A stretch of 64,000 nt of DNA from contig NZ_SJXM01000011.1 of the NCBI RefSeq assembly GCF_004336805.1, positions 47,388-111,387 on the forward strand, read 5' to 3'. Each line of letters starts with the position of its first letter. Position 1 is the first letter of the stretch. Shown piece after piece: positions 37,179-47,215 of this stretch. Made by a program: the position numbers and the translations under genes. The notes under the pieces were generated by a model. The model did no database searches, had not been told where the DNA came from, and saw only the letters and a program-made list of their open reading frames with translations. This stretch comes from Aeromicrobium sp. IC_218 (lineage in GTDB: Bacteria > Actinomycetota > Actinomycetes > Propionibacteriales > Nocardioidaceae).

Positions 37179-38513
37179 GTGACCACCTCCGCCCCGCCCA
37201 ACTCCTCGCCGCGCCGGCCCACCACGGGCTGGCTCGCGCACGGCAACGGCCTCACCTGGCGCCTGCGCCTGACGCTCGTCGCCGTGGCGGACGTCCTGCT
37301 GGCCGTGCCGGCCCTCGTCCTGCTCTGCACGATCACGACCTCGCTGGGCGTGGCCGTCGTCGGCGTGGGGCTGCTCCTGCTGCTCGTGCTCGTGCCGCTC
37401 AACGCCGCGCTCGCGCAGGTGCAGCGCCGGCTGAGCGGCTCGGTGCTGGGCCGGACGATCGAGCGCCCGGACTACCTGCGGGCGCCGTCCGCGTCCCCGC
37501 TGTCGGCGCTGGCCACCTGGGTGCGCGACCCGGCCCGCTGGCGCGACTACGCCTGGACCTGGACGACCGTGGTCGTCGGCTGGGCGCTGAGCTGGATCGC
37601 GCTCGGGCTCGGCCTGGCCGTCGTCTGGTACGCCGTCTTCCCGTTCGTGTTCGCGGTGACGCCCGAGGGCGTGCTGGTCAACGACTACGGGTTCATCACC
37701 GTCGACACCCAGGAGGAGGCCTTCCTGCAGTGGGTGCTGGTGCTCGTCGCCCTCGCGATCTGGTGGTGGCTGCTCCCGCCGCTCGTGCGGCTGCGCGCCC
37801 TGCTCGACAAGGCGCTGCTGTCGCCCTCGCGCCACCAGCTCGAGCGCCGCGTCGCGGAGGTCGCGGCGAGCCGCACCGAGACGATCGACCACTCCGCCGC
37901 CGAGCTGCGCCGCATCGAGCGCGACCTGCACGACGGCGCGCAGGCGCGGCTCGTCTCGCTGGGCATGAGCCTGGGCATGGCCGAGGAGCTCGTCCGGTCC
38001 GACCCGGACGCCGCCGCCCGGCTCATCGCCGAGGCCCGCGACACCACGGTGACGACGCTGGGCGACCTGCGCTCGGTCGTGCGCGGCATCCACCCGCCCG
38101 TGCTGGCCGACCGCGGGCTCGCGGGCGCGGTGCAGGCGCTCGCGCTCGACCTGGCCGTGCCCACCACCGTGCTGGTCGACCTGCCCGGACGCGCACCGGA
38201 GCCGGTCGAGTCGGCCACCTACTTCGCGGTCGCCGAGGCCCTCGCCAACGTGGTCAAGCACGCGGACGCGCGACGGGCGACGGTCACCCTCGGCCACGAC
38301 GGACGCGTGCTGCGCGCGGTGGTGACCGACGACGGACGCGGCGGCGCCGACCCCGGTCGCGGCACGGGACTGGCGGGCGTGGCCCGGCGGCTGGCAGCCT
38401 TTGACGGCACCCTGACCGTCACGAGCCCCGCGGGCGGTCCCACCACCGTCACCCTGGAGCTGCCGTGCGCGCTGTCGTCGCCGAGGACCACGCCCTCCTC
38501 CGGGACGGCCTGA
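37179..38513 (+). CDS. NarL-type sensor histidine kinase
   Basis: 444 residues. Four hydrophobic helices in two pairs (about 30-75 and 125-210) form a membrane sensor domain. A HisKA_3 domain follows with the phospho-acceptor in ERDLHDGAQARL (about residue 247). The ATPase domain has an N box in AEALANVVKHADA and a G box in DDGRGGADPGRGTGL. The GTG at 37179 lies six bases after CAGGAT. Its 3' end overlaps the response regulator by 49 bases. Divergent from the MMPL gene. Confidence 0.92.
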   Translation: MTTSAPPNSSPRRPTTGWLAHGNGLTWRLRLTLVAVADVLLAVPALVLLCTITTSLGVAVVGVGLLLLLVLVPLNAALAQVQRRLSGSVLGRTIERPDYLRAPSASPLSALATWVRDPARWRDYAWTWTTVVVGWALSWIALGLGLAVVWYAVFPFVFAVTPEGVLVNDYGFITVDTQEEAFLQWVLVLVALAIWWWLLPPLVRLRALLDKALLSPSRHQLERRVAEVAASRTETIDHSAAELRRIERDLHDGAQARLVSLGMSLGMAEELVRSDPDAAARLIAEARDTTVTTLGDLRSVVRGIHPPVLADRGLAGAVQALALDLAVPTTVLVDLPGRAPEPVESATYFAVAEALANVVKHADARRATVTLGHDGRVLRAVVTDDGRGGADPGRGTGLAGVARRLAAFDGTLTVTSPAGGPTTVTLELPCALSSPRTTPSSGTA

Positions 38514-39109
38514 CCCGGCTGCTCCAGGCGCACGACATCGACGTCGTGGCCGCCGTCGACGACGCCGCCTCGCTCGAGCTGGCGCTGCGCCGCGACGACG
38601 TGGACGTGGCGGTCGTGGACGTCCGGATGCCGCCGACGTTCACCGACGAGGGGCTGCGGGCCGCGATCCGGGCCCGGGCCGAGCGACCGGGCCTGCCGGT
38701 GCTCGTGCTGTCGCAGTACGTCGAGCAGCTGTACGCCCGCGAGCTCCTGGCCAGCGGCGAGGGCGGCGTCGGCTACCTGCTCAAGGACCGCGTGACCGAC
38801 GTGGGCGCGTTCGTGCAGAGCGTCCGCACCGTGGCCGCCGGCGGCACGTCGCTCGACCCCGAGGTCGTGGCGACGCTGGTGACGAAGGCGCGCGAGAGCA
38901 CCCCGGTCGGCCGGCTGACCGACCGCGAGCGGGAGGTGCTGGCGCTCATGGCGGAGGGACGCTCGAACGCCGCCGTCGCCGCCGCGCTCTTCGTCACCGA
39001 GAAGGCGGTCAGCAAGCACATCAACAACGTCTTCACGAAGCTGGACCTGCCGGTCAGCCCCGACGACCACCGCCGGGTGCTGGCCGTGCTGGCCTACCTG
39101 CAGGCGTAG
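38465..39109 (+). CDS. NarL/LuxR-type response regulator
   Basis: 214 residues. The receiver domain has the acidic pair in VAEDHALLRDG, the phosphorylation Asp in VVDVRMPP (about 54) and the conserved Lys in LLKDRV. A LuxR helix-turn-helix follows (LTDREREVLALMAEGRSN, then KAVSKHINNVFTKL). It starts at a GTG inside the kinase gene, implying tight coupling. Probable target is the divergent MMPL promoter region at 37039-37178. Confidence 0.94.
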   Translation: MRAVVAEDHALLRDGLTRLLQAHDIDVVAAVDDAASLELALRRDDVDVAVVDVRMPPTFTDEGLRAAIRARAERPGLPVLVLSQYVEQLYARELLASGEGGVGYLLKDRVTDVGAFVQSVRTVAAGGTSLDPEVVATLVTKARESTPVGRLTDREREVLALMAEGRSNAAVAAALFVTEKAVSKHINNVFTKLDLPVSPDDHRRVLAVLAYLQA

Positions 39110-39116
39110 GGACGGC

Positions 39117-39524
39117 TCAGAGGCCGGGGAACCACAGGGCGATCTCGCGCGCGGCCGACTCCGGGGAGTCCGAGGCGTGCACGAGGTTCTCGCGGTTCGA
39201 CAGCGAGAGGTCGCCGCGGATCGTGCCCGGGGCGGCGGCGCGACCGTCGGTGGCGCCGTTCAGGCCGCGGACGACGGTGATCGCCTCGTCGCCCTCGAGC
39301 ACCAGCGCGACGAGCGGACCGGACGTCGAGAACGCGCGCAGCGGCGGGTACCACGGCTGGTCGACGTGCTCGGCGTAGTGCGCGTCGGCCTGCTGCTCGT
39401 CGATCGAGCGCAGCTCCATCGCCACGACCGAGAGGCCCTTCGTCTCGTACCGGGACAGGATGGTGCCGACGAGACCGCGCTTGACGGCGTCCGGCTTGAG
39501 CAGGACGAGCGTGCGTTGTGACAT
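39117..39524 (-). CDS. ndk: Nucleoside diphosphate kinase
   Basis: 135 residues, normal length. [13 protein letters not shown] opens the protein, and the active-site His is in [12 protein letters not shown]. Balances nucleoside triphosphate pools. The ATG at 39524 is six bases after TAGGTT. In the conserved actinobacterial order it lies near rne and folC; here it is flanked by inserted regulatory and sugar-uptake genes. Confidence 0.97.
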   Translation of the reverse strand: MSQRTLVLLKPDAVKRGLVGTILSRYETKGLSVVAMELRSIDEQQADAHYAEHVDQPWYPPLRAFSTSGPLVALVLEGDEAITVVRGLNGATDGRAAAPGTIRGDLSLSNRENLVHASDSPESAAREIALWFPGL

Positions 39525-39530
39525 GGACGA

Positions 39531-39536
39531 AACCTA
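39531..39536 (-). promoter_or_regulatory. -10 hexamer TAGGTT, probable leaderless promoter of ndk
   Basis: TAGGTT on the minus strand, six bases before the ndk ATG at 39524. Confidence 0.5.
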
Positions 39537-39562
39537 TCGTCCCGACCCCGAAGGAGCCGCCC

Positions 39563-41233
39563 ATGCCCCGGACCACCGAGACGCCCTGGTGGCGCGACGC
39601 CGTCATCTACCAGGTCTACCCGCGCTCGTGGGCGGACTCCGACGGCGACGGCGTCGGCGACCTGCCGGGCATCACCGCCCGGCTCCCCCACCTGGCCGAG
39701 CTCGGCGTGGACGCGGTGTGGCTGTCGCCGTTCTACACGTCGCCGCAGAACGACGCGGGCTACGACGTGGCCGACTACCGCGACGTCGACCCGCTGTTCG
39801 GCACGCTCGACGACTTCGACGCCCTGGTCGCCGAGGCCCACGGCCTGGGCCTCAAGGTGGTCGTGGACGTCGTCCCGAACCACTCCTCCAGCGAGCACGC
39901 CTGGTTCCGGGCCGCGCTGGCGTCCCCGCCCGGCTCGCCCGAGCGCGCCCGCTACGTCTTCCGCGACGGCCGGGGCGAAGGCGGCGACGAGCCGCCGAAC
40001 AACTGGCAGAGCACGTTCGGCGGCTCCGCCTGGACCCGCGTCACTGAGCCGGACGGCACGAAGGGCCAGTGGTACCTGCACCTGTTCGACAGCACCCAGC
40101 CCGACTTCGACTGGACCAACCCCGAGGTGCGCGAGGAGCTCGAGGACGTCCTGCGGTTCTGGCTCGACCGCGGCGCCGACGGCTTCCGCATCGACGTCGC
40201 CCACGGCCTGGTGAAGGCCGACGGCCTGCCCGACGCCAACCCCGACTACGACCTGGCCACGGACCCGACGAACTCCCAGCCGATGTGGGACCAGGAGGGC
40301 GTGCACGAGATCTACCGCTCGTGGCGGCGCATCGCCGACTCCTACGCGACGCCCGGCGACCCGGACTCCGAGCGGCTGCTGTGCGCCGAGGCGTGGGTCG
40401 TCCCGGCCGAGAACCTGGTCAAGTACGTCCGTCCCGACGAGCTGCACCAGTCGTTCAACTTCGAGTACCTCATGACGCCGTGGATCGCCGCCGAGCAGCG
40501 CGAGGCCGTCGCGCAGGCGCTCGAGCACGCCGCGGCCGTCGGTGCCCCGCAGACCTGGGTGCTGTCCAACCACGACGTCGTGCGGCACGCCTCGCGCCTG
40601 GGGTACCCGCAGACGCCCGGCGCGCGCCGCGTCCCCGGCGTGGGTCCCGAGCACGAGCAGCCGGACGCCGAGCTGGGCCTGCGCCGGGCCCGCGCCGCCA
40701 CCACGCTCATGCTGTCGCTGCCCGGCTCCGCCTACGTCTACCAGGGCGAGGAGCTCGGCCTGCCCGACGTCACCGACCTGCCGCACGAGCACCGCCAGGA
40801 CCCGACGTGGCACCGCTCCGGCCCCGCCGACGTGGGCCGCGACGGCTGCCGCGTGCCCATGGCCTGGGAGTCCGACGCCCCGGCCTACGGCTTCAACGAC
40901 ACGGGACGCTCCTGGCTGCCCCAGCCCGCGTCGTACGGCCGGCTCGCCGTCGACACCCAGCGCGGCGTCGAGGGCTCGACGCTCGAGCTCTACCGCACCC
41001 TGCTGCGGCTGCGCCGCGAGCGCGGGCTCGGCACCGGCGAGCTCACCTGGCTCGACCTGGGCCAGGACGTCGTCGCGTTCAGCGTCACCGCGACCGACGG
41101 CACCGCGACGACCGTCGTGGCCAACCTCGGGCGCGCGCCGGTGGCGCTGCCGGACGGCGAGGTGCTGGTGACGAGCGAGCCGCTCGCGGACGGACGCCTC
41201 GGTGTCGACACGACGGCGTGGCTGGCCGGCTGA
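39563..41233 (+). CDS. GH13 alpha-glucosidase
   Basis: 556-residue GH13 enzyme hydrolysing alpha-glucosidic bonds of maltose-type sugars. The four conserved regions are visible: [17 protein letters not shown] (nucleophile Asp about 210), CAEAW (acid/base Glu about 276) and LSNHDVVRH. It has no signal peptide, so it acts in the cytoplasm. The ATG at 39563 follows AAGGAG. It lies just upstream of a complete sugar ABC transporter that probably supplies its substrate. Confidence 0.93.
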   Translation: MPRTTETPWWRDAVIYQVYPRSWADSDGDGVGDLPGITARLPHLAELGVDAVWLSPFYTSPQNDAGYDVADYRDVDPLFGTLDDFDALVAEAHGLGLKVVVDVVPNHSSSEHAWFRAALASPPGSPERARYVFRDGRGEGGDEPPNNWQSTFGGSAWTRVTEPDGTKGQWYLHLFDSTQPDFDWTNPEVREELEDVLRFWLDRGADGFRIDVAHGLVKADGLPDANPDYDLATDPTNSQPMWDQEGVHEIYRSWRRIADSYATPGDPDSERLLCAEAWVVPAENLVKYVRPDELHQSFNFEYLMTPWIAAEQREAVAQALEHAAAVGAPQTWVLSNHDVVRHASRLGYPQTPGARRVPGVGPEHEQPDAELGLRRARAATTLMLSLPGSAYVYQGEELGLPDVTDLPHEHRQDPTWHRSGPADVGRDGCRVPMAWESDAPAYGFNDTGRSWLPQPASYGRLAVDTQRGVEGSTLELYRTLLRLRRERGLGTGELTWLDLGQDVVAFSVTATDGTATTVVANLGRAPVALPDGEVLVTSEPLADGRLGVDTTAWLAG

Positions 41234-41286
41234 CGCGTCTCGTGTGGCACTGAACCCTCCCCGGGTCTACCGTCGGGCCACGCGTT

Positions 41287-41320
41287 CGTGACCCAGGTCA
41301 CGACGAAGCACTTGGTCACG
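41287..41320 (+). promoter_or_regulatory. Inverted-repeat operator candidate before the sugar ABC operon
   Basis: CGTGACC-CA-GGTCACG (41287-41302) is a perfect 7-bp inverted repeat. A third half-site GGTCACG lies at 41314-41320. It sits 12-45 bases before the start of the binding-protein gene, suited to a repressor. No regulator gene is adjacent. Confidence 0.5.
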
Positions 41321-41331
41321 GGGAGGGACCT

Positions 41332-42615
41332 TTGAGAACCACACGTGCCCCACGGGCCCGGCTCGGCGCCGCGGCCGTCCTCGTCGCGGCCGGCCTGGCG
41401 GCCTGCGCCGGCGGCGACGACGGCGGGACGCCGGTCATCAACCTGTACGGAGCGGCCTCCGCGGCCGGCTTCGACCAGATCATCGACGCCTGCAACGAGG
41501 AGGCCGAGGGTCGCTACAAGATCGTCGGCAACCTGCTGCCCAGCGACGCCGACGGCCAGCGCGAGCAGCTCGTCCGCCGCCTGGCCGCCCACGACGACGG
41601 CATGGACGTCATGTCCACCGACGTCACCTGGACCGCCGAGTTCGCCGAGGCGGGCTGGATCAAGGAGCTCGACGAGGAGCAGACCCGGCTCGCGTCCGAG
41701 GACACCCTCCAGCCGACGCTCGACACGGCGACCTGGAAGGACAAGCTCTACGGCATCCCGAAGCACACCAACGTCCAGCTGCTCTGGTACCGCAAGTCGC
41801 TCGTCCCGAACCCGCCCAAGACGTGGGACGAGATGTTCGAGATGGCCCAGAAGCTCAAGGACGAGGGCCAGCCGTACGAGATCGGCGTCACCGCGGCCCG
41901 CTACGAGGGCTACGTCGTCACCTTCAACACGATCCTGTCCACCTACGGCGGCACCCTCGTCAACGAGGACAGCACCGAGCCCACGGTCGACGAGAACACG
42001 GTGAAGTCGCTCGCGCTGATCAAGCGGCTGGCCGACTCCGGCCTGGCCAGCGCCTCGCTGTCCAACGCCCAGGAGCCGGAGGTCTTCGCCTCCATGCAGC
42101 AGGGCAAGGCCGCGTTCATCATCAACTGGCCGTACGTCCTGAGCGCCATGCGTGCCGCCGGCGAGACCGACGAGAACAGCAAGAAGATCGCCGACGACCT
42201 CGGCTTCGCGACGTACCCCTCGGTCGAGGAGGGCAAGCCGCCGCGCGTCACGCTGGGCGGCGCGAACTTCACGATCAGCGAGTTCAGCAAGCACCCGGAC
42301 CTGGCCTTCGAGGCCGCGATGTGCATGCGCACCCCCGAGCACCAGCTCATGCACGCGATCAACGCCGGCGAGCCGCCGGTGGCCGAGAGCGTCTACGAGG
42401 AGCCGGAGTTCCAGGAGGCGTACCCGCAGTACCAGGTGATGCTCGCCGAGCTGCAGACGGCCGTGCCCCGTCCAGTCACCCCGCTGTACCAGAACATCTC
42501 GACCATCGTGTCGTCCCTGCTGTCGCCGCCCAAGGGCATCGACCCGGAGTCCACCTCCGAGGACCTGCGTGACGGCATCCAGGACGCACTGGACGGAAAG
42601 GGGATCCTGCCGTGA
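41332..42615 (+). CDS. Sugar ABC transporter substrate-binding lipoprotein
   Basis: 427-residue family 1 extracellular solute-binding protein. The signal peptide ends in a lipobox (LAAC, about Cys 25). The mature part has the MalE-like pattern [17 protein letters not shown], and YGGTLVNED in the hinge region. The start is TTG at 41332, with GGGAGG six bases upstream; no ATG or GTG fits. First gene of a four-gene operon; with the GH13 enzyme next door a maltooligosaccharide or trehalose-type ligand is likely. Confidence 0.92.
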   Translation: MRTTRAPRARLGAAAVLVAAGLAACAGGDDGGTPVINLYGAASAAGFDQIIDACNEEAEGRYKIVGNLLPSDADGQREQLVRRLAAHDDGMDVMSTDVTWTAEFAEAGWIKELDEEQTRLASEDTLQPTLDTATWKDKLYGIPKHTNVQLLWYRKSLVPNPPKTWDEMFEMAQKLKDEGQPYEIGVTAARYEGYVVTFNTILSTYGGTLVNEDSTEPTVDENTVKSLALIKRLADSGLASASLSNAQEPEVFASMQQGKAAFIINWPYVLSAMRAAGETDENSKKIADDLGFATYPSVEEGKPPRVTLGGANFTISEFSKHPDLAFEAAMCMRTPEHQLMHAINAGEPPVAESVYEEPEFQEAYPQYQVMLAELQTAVPRPVTPLYQNISTIVSSLLSPPKGIDPESTSEDLRDGIQDALDGKGILP

Positions 42616-43544
42616 CGTCCACGCTCCCGCCGCAGGCGAGCGCCGAGGCCGAGGCGCAGGTCGCCCGGCAGCGGTTCACCGAGGGACAGCGTGCCGAGCG
42701 CAAGCTGGGGCTGCTGCTGTGCGCCCCCGCCGTGATCGTCATGCTGGCCGTCTGCGCGTACCCGATCCTGTACGCGATCTACCTGTCCTTCTTCCGCGCC
42801 GACCTCCGCACGCCGGACGCCAACGAGTTCATCGGCTTCGACAACTACGTCACGGTGCTCTCCAGCGGCCTGTGGTGGAACGCGTTCGGGGTCACGATGT
42901 TCATCACCGTGGTCAGCACGATCGTCGAGCTGGTGCTCGGCATGGCGCTGGCCGTGGTCATGCACCGCACGATCGTCGGCCGCGGACTGGTGCGCACGGC
43001 CGCCCTGGTGCCGTACGCCATCGTCACCGTGGTCGCCGCGTTCAGCTGGCGGTTCGCCTGGACCCAGGACCTCGGCTGGCTGGCCGGCGACAACGCGCCG
43101 CTCACCGAGCAGTGGAGCTCGCTGTGGATCATCATCCTCAGCGAGGTCTGGAAGACGACGCCGTTCATGGCCCTGCTGCTCATGGCCGGCCTCGCCCTCG
43201 TCCCCGAGGACCTGCTCAAGGCCGCGTCCATGGACGGCGCCAACGCCTGGCAGCGCTTCATCAAGGTCACCGTGCCGCTGATCAAGCCCTCGATCCTGGT
43301 CGCGCTGCTGTTCCGCGCGCTGGACGCCTTCCGCATCTTCGACAACATCTTCGTGCTCACCAGCGGCGCGAACGACACGTCGTCGGTGTCGGTCATCGCC
43401 TACAACAACCTGATCCGCGGCCTGAACCTCGGCATCGGGTCGACGATGTCGGTGCTGATCTTCCTGAGCATCGCGATCATCGCGTTCGTGTTCATCAAGC
43501 TGTTCGGCGCCGCGGCGCCCGGTGCGAGCGAGGAGAAGCGATGA
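42612..43544 (+). CDS. Sugar ABC transporter permease (MalF-like)
   Basis: 310 residues, six membrane helices after a hydrophilic N-terminus. The cytoplasmic EAA-type loop reads [22 protein letters not shown] (split here as KAASMDGA and FIKVTVPL). Its GTG overlaps the binding-protein stop as GTGA, and its TGA overlaps the next permease start as ATGA. Confidence 0.94.
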   Translation: MTSTLPPQASAEAEAQVARQRFTEGQRAERKLGLLLCAPAVIVMLAVCAYPILYAIYLSFFRADLRTPDANEFIGFDNYVTVLSSGLWWNAFGVTMFITVVSTIVELVLGMALAVVMHRTIVGRGLVRTAALVPYAIVTVVAAFSWRFAWTQDLGWLAGDNAPLTEQWSSLWIIILSEVWKTTPFMALLLMAGLALVPEDLLKAASMDGANAWQRFIKVTVPLIKPSILVALLFRALDAFRIFDNIFVLTSGANDTSSVSVIAYNNLIRGLNLGIGSTMSVLIFLSIAIIAFVFIKLFGAAAPGASEEKR

Positions 43545-44377
43545 GCACCATCGAGACCCCCCGTCGCAAGGCCGCCTGGGCGGCCGTCGACCTGGTCGTC
43601 CTGCTGTACGCCCTGGTGCCGGTCGTGTGGATCGTGTCGCTGTCGCTCAAGACCGACGGCACGCTCAACGACGGCAACTTCTTCCCGCGGGCCATCACCT
43701 GGGACGCCTACGACCAGATCTTCAACAACGACGACTTCCTGCGGGCGCTGCTCAACTCCATCGGCATCTGCCTGATCTCGACGTTCGTCGCGCTGATCCT
43801 GGGCACGATGGCCGCCTACGCGATCGCCCGCCTGGACTTCCCGGGCAAGCGCTCGATCGTGGGCATCTCGCTGCTCATCGCGATGTTCCCGCAGATCGCC
43901 CTGGTGACCCCGCTGTTCCGGATCGAGACCGCGATCGGCATCTTCGACACCTGGCTCGGCCTGATCATCCCCTACATCACCTTCGCGCTCCCGCTGGCGA
44001 TCTACACCCTGTCGGCGTTCTTCCGCGAGATCCCGTGGGAGCTGGAGAAGGCGGCCAAGATGGACGGCGCCACGCCGTTCCAGGCCTTCCGCAAGGTGAT
44101 CGCGCCGCTGGCCCTGCCGGGCGTCTTCACCACGGCGATCCTGGTGTTCATCTCGTGCTGGAACGACTTCCTGTTCGCGATCTCGCTGACGTCGTCGTCC
44201 AACGCCCGCACGGTGCCGGCCGCGCTGTCGTACTTCACCGGTGCGACCACGTTCGAGAAGCCGACCGCGGCGATCGCCGCCGGTGCGGTCGTCATCACCA
44301 TCCCGATCATCCTCTTCGTCCTGTTCTTCCAGCGCCGCATCGTCGCCGGGCTCACGTCCGGCGCCGTCAAGGGCTGA
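43541..44377 (+). CDS. Sugar ABC transporter permease (MalG-like)
   Basis: 278 residues, six membrane helices. The EAA loop is [22 protein letters not shown]. The SCWNDFLFA segment in the following helix is typical of MalG-type permeases. It forms the membrane channel with the preceding permease and is 18 bases upstream of the ATPase gene. Confidence 0.94.
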   Translation: MSTIETPRRKAAWAAVDLVVLLYALVPVVWIVSLSLKTDGTLNDGNFFPRAITWDAYDQIFNNDDFLRALLNSIGICLISTFVALILGTMAAYAIARLDFPGKRSIVGISLLIAMFPQIALVTPLFRIETAIGIFDTWLGLIIPYITFALPLAIYTLSAFFREIPWELEKAAKMDGATPFQAFRKVIAPLALPGVFTTAILVFISCWNDFLFAISLTSSSNARTVPAALSYFTGATTFEKPTAAIAAGAVVITIPIILFVLFFQRRIVAGLTSGAVKG

Positions 44378-44395
44378 CCAGCAAAGGAGCCGACC

Positions 44396-45571
44396 GTGGC
44401 CGAGATCGTCCTGGACAACGTCGTCAAGCGCTACCCCGACGGCGCGCTCGCCGTCGACCACCTCAACCTCGAGATCGCCGATGGCGAGTTCATCATCCTC
44501 GTCGGCCCGTCCGGCTGCGGGAAGTCGACGACCCTCAACATGGTCGCCGGCCTGGAGGACATCACCTCCGGCGAGCTGCGCATCGACGGCAAGGTCGTCA
44601 ACGACAAGGCGCCCAAGGACCGCGACATCGCCATGGTGTTCCAGTCCTACGCGCTCTACCCGCACATGACCGTCTACGAGAACATGGCGTTCCCGCTGAC
44701 CCTCGCCGGCACGGACAAGGACACCATCAGGCAGAAGGTCGGCGACGCGGCCGAGATGCTCGAGCTGACCCAGCACCTCGAGCGCCGTCCGGCGAACCTG
44801 TCCGGCGGCCAGCGCCAGCGCGTCGCGATGGGCCGGGCGATCGTCCGCCAGCCCAAGGCGTTCCTCATGGACGAGCCGCTGTCGAACCTGGACGCCAAGC
44901 TCCGCGTGCAGATGCGCACGCAGGTCTCGCGCATCCAGAAGAAGCTCGGCACGACGACCCTCTACGTCACGCACGACCAGACCGAGGCCATGACGCTCGG
45001 CGACCGGGTCGTCGTCATGCGCGGCGGCATCGTCCAGCAGGTCGGCAGCCCGGCGTTCCTGTACGACCACCCGGCCAACCTGTTCGTGGCCGGCTTCATC
45101 GGCAGCCCGTCGATGAACTTCGTGCCGGCGACGCTCGACGGCGGCACGCTGCACAGCCCGCTCGGCGACCTGCCGCTGCCCGACGAGCACCGCCGCGCGG
45201 TCGAGTCCGGCGCGAAGGGCCGCGAGGTCATCGTCGGCCTGCGTCCGGAGCACTTCGAGGACGCCGCGCTGGTCAACGACCCGTCGCGCGGGGCCACCGT
45301 CGACGTCACGATCGACCTGGTCGAGTCGATGGGCTCGGACGTGTTCGCCTACTTCACCGTCGACGCGCAGCTCGGCGGGTCGGGCGGCCTGGACGAGCTG
45401 GCCCGCGACACCGGCGCCGAGATGGGGGTGGGCGGCGTGCAGGTCACCGCGCGCCTGGAGCCCACCTCGCGCGTGAGCGCCGGCCAGCCGGCGCGCCTGT
45501 GGGTCGACACGAGCAAGATCCAGGTGTTCGACCCCAAGAGCGGCGACAACCTCACCGCCCGCGTCGGCTGA
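44396..45571 (+). CDS. Sugar ABC transporter ATPase (MsmX/UgpC-like)
   Basis: 391 residues. Walker A GPSGCGKST (about 37-45), signature LSGGQRQRV (about 136), Walker B FLMDEPLSNLD, and a C-terminal TOBE-type regulatory domain from about 240. The GTG at 44396 follows AAAGGAG. Many actinobacterial sugar importers lack a dedicated ATPase and share MsiK; here it is encoded within the operon, making the importer self-sufficient. Confidence 0.94.
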   Translation: MAEIVLDNVVKRYPDGALAVDHLNLEIADGEFIILVGPSGCGKSTTLNMVAGLEDITSGELRIDGKVVNDKAPKDRDIAMVFQSYALYPHMTVYENMAFPLTLAGTDKDTIRQKVGDAAEMLELTQHLERRPANLSGGQRQRVAMGRAIVRQPKAFLMDEPLSNLDAKLRVQMRTQVSRIQKKLGTTTLYVTHDQTEAMTLGDRVVVMRGGIVQQVGSPAFLYDHPANLFVAGFIGSPSMNFVPATLDGGTLHSPLGDLPLPDEHRRAVESGAKGREVIVGLRPEHFEDAALVNDPSRGATVDVTIDLVESMGSDVFAYFTVDAQLGGSGGLDELARDTGAEMGVGGVQVTARLEPTSRVSAGQPARLWVDTSKIQVFDPKSGDNLTARVG

Positions 45572-45585
45572 GCCCCGCAGGTCGC

Positions 45586-45618
45586 ACGACCCGGCCCGTC
45601 ACAGACGGGTCGGGTCGT
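45586..45618. terminator. Bidirectional hairpin between the ABC operon and the ParB-like gene
   Basis: Fourteen-position stem (45586-45599 with 45605-45618) with one G-U type mismatch and a five-base loop. It lies between convergent genes and overlaps the last codons of the ParB-like gene. Confidence 0.65.
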
Positions 45619-46483
45619 CCTGCTTGCGGCGCGGACGCCGCTTGCGCCGGGTCACCTGCGCCATGATGTCGCGGTTCCACTCGTGCTCGCGGATGAGCCG
45701 GTACCGCTCCCCCGACACGCGCATGTAGGCGTCCGCCTCGGTCTCGTCCTCGCCGCGGACCCCGGCGTCCTCGACCATCTCGAGCACCGGCGTGAAGTCC
45801 TCCTCGTACCAGCGCGACGCGACGGTCGGGCGGTCGAGGTAGGTCTCCTCGGCGTGCATGAGCCGGGCGCCCCACGCCTCGACCATCTCGGCGAGCCAGC
45901 CGTAGTGCACGGGGTCGGAGACCTCGATGTGCGCGCGACGTGCGCGGCTCAGCGGCACGCGCTCGAGGAAGATGCGCCGCCAGTGCTTGCGCTCGAGCTG
46001 CTCGCGCCGGGAGAACTCCACCGGCGAGAGCATCGTGAGCACCTCGGTGACGTTGGCCTCGATGACGTCCAGGTTGAGCGCGCGGGCGACGGAGACGCGG
46101 TGGTGGCCGTCGCGGACGAAGTAGTAGTCGCCCAGCTGGTAGACGTCGATCGGCGGGATCGTCTCCCCGGTGCGGCTCGCGCGGGCCAGCCGCTCCCAGC
46201 GCTGGCGGCTCTTGCTCGACGTGGGCCGGAAGCGGCGGTCGAAGTCGCGCGCACGGTCGACCGAGCCGATGATCGCGTCGAGCGGGATGACCTGCGTGCC
46301 GCGGTAGGTCTCGCCGCGCCGGCCCAGGGCGTCGACCGCCTCGTCGAAGGACAACGTCTGGACGACGTCGTGGGTGTCGTGGCGGATCCAGCCGGCCAGG
46401 GCGGACAGCACCTGGTGGCGGCGCGCGCGGATGAAGTCGTTCTCGGCGTCCGCCCTGGGCGAGCCGGTGTCACGCACGGGCAT
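45599..46483 (-). CDS. ParB-like nuclease-fold domain protein
   Basis: 294 residues. A ParB N-terminal-like fold is suggested by VIPLDAIIGSV, then IDVYQLGDYYFVRDGHHRVSVA (split: VYQLGDYYFV, RDGHHRV) near residues 110-135, where the conserved DGHHR replaces the GERR-like motif of ParB. The rest is charged and helical, ending in a basic RRKRRPRRK tail. It is not the chromosomal ParB. It lies two bases after the metallophosphoesterase gene's end-to-start junction region and is co-oriented; function unknown. Confidence 0.7.
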   Translation of the reverse strand: MPVRDTGSPRADAENDFIRARRHQVLSALAGWIRHDTHDVVQTLSFDEAVDALGRRGETYRGTQVIPLDAIIGSVDRARDFDRRFRPTSSKSRQRWERLARASRTGETIPPIDVYQLGDYYFVRDGHHRVSVARALNLDVIEANVTEVLTMLSPVEFSRREQLERKHWRRIFLERVPLSRARRAHIEVSDPVHYGWLAEMVEAWGARLMHAEETYLDRPTVASRWYEEDFTPVLEMVEDAGVRGEDETEADAYMRVSGERYRLIREHEWNRDIMAQVTRRKRRPRRKQDDPTRL

Positions 46484-46485
46484 GG

Positions 46486-47175
46486 TCAGCCCACCCTCCT
46501 CAGGGCGTGCAGCATCTCGGTGTGGGCGTCACGCGGGACGATGTCGAGCATCCTCCACGGCACGACGTTGCGGATCGTGGTGCGCCCGACCGTGCGGTCC
46601 GGACGCGGGTGGCCGTACGGGTGGATGTGCCCGTGCAGGTGCCAGGTCGGCTCGAGCCGCTCCAGCGTGCCGTGCAGCGCCTCGATGCCGACGTGGCACG
46701 GGTCGGGCTCGTCGCCCAGGCCGAGCGGCGGTGCGTGCGTGAGCAGGACGTCGACCGGCGCCCCGGCGCGCTCGACCCGGCGGACGAGCCGGCGGGCCCG
46801 CCGGTGGTGCTGCTTCTGGGTGTACTGGTGCGGGCCGTCGTTGTAGCGGACGCAGCCGCCGAGCCCGGCGATGCGCAGACCCGCGACGGTGACGACGCGC
46901 TCGTCGGCGTTGAGGCAGCCGTGCGGACGGGGCGCGTCGACCGGCAGGCCCGCGTCGAACAGGCCGCCGCCGAGTCCGCGGCGGACCGCCGGGATCGCGT
47001 CGTCGTGGTTGCCCGGCACGAACACGACCGGCACGTCGAGGGCCGAGGACAGGAACTCCAGGTAGGCCCAGGGCAGGTCGCCGGCGGCGAGCACGAGATC
47101 GGGACGGTAGCGCTGGACCGAGACGTCGTAGAGCTGCTCCACGACCTCGTCGGCGACCACCAGTGCACGGACCAC
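46486..47175 (-). CDS. Metallophosphoesterase with altered motif I
   Basis: 229 residues of the calcineurin-like phosphoesterase fold: AAGDLPW, PGNHDD, LLTHAPP and HGHIHP metal-site motifs are intact. The first motif, usually DxH, reads VVADEVV, so the first metal His is missing while its Asp is kept. The GTG at 47175 lies six bases after TACAGT. It is followed two bases later by the ParB-like gene, so the two are probably co-transcribed. Substrate unknown. Confidence 0.8.
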   Translation of the reverse strand: MVRALVVADEVVEQLYDVSVQRYRPDLVLAAGDLPWAYLEFLSSALDVPVVFVPGNHDDAIPAVRRGLGGGLFDAGLPVDAPRPHGCLNADERVVTVAGLRIAGLGGCVRYNDGPHQYTQKQHHRRARRLVRRVERAGAPVDVLLTHAPPLGLGDEPDPCHVGIEALHGTLERLEPTWHLHGHIHPYGHPRPDRTVGRTTIRNVVPWRMLDIVPRDAHTEMLHALRRVG

Positions 47176-47181
47176 GCCCCC

Positions 47182-47187
47182 ACTGTA
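47182..47187 (-). promoter_or_regulatory. -10 hexamer TACAGT, probable leaderless promoter
   Basis: TACAGT on the minus strand, six bases before the GTG at 47175 of the metallophosphoesterase gene. Confidence 0.5.
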
Positions 47188-47215
47188 CGGCGGGGTGTGA
47201 CGCGCGCCACCGGGC

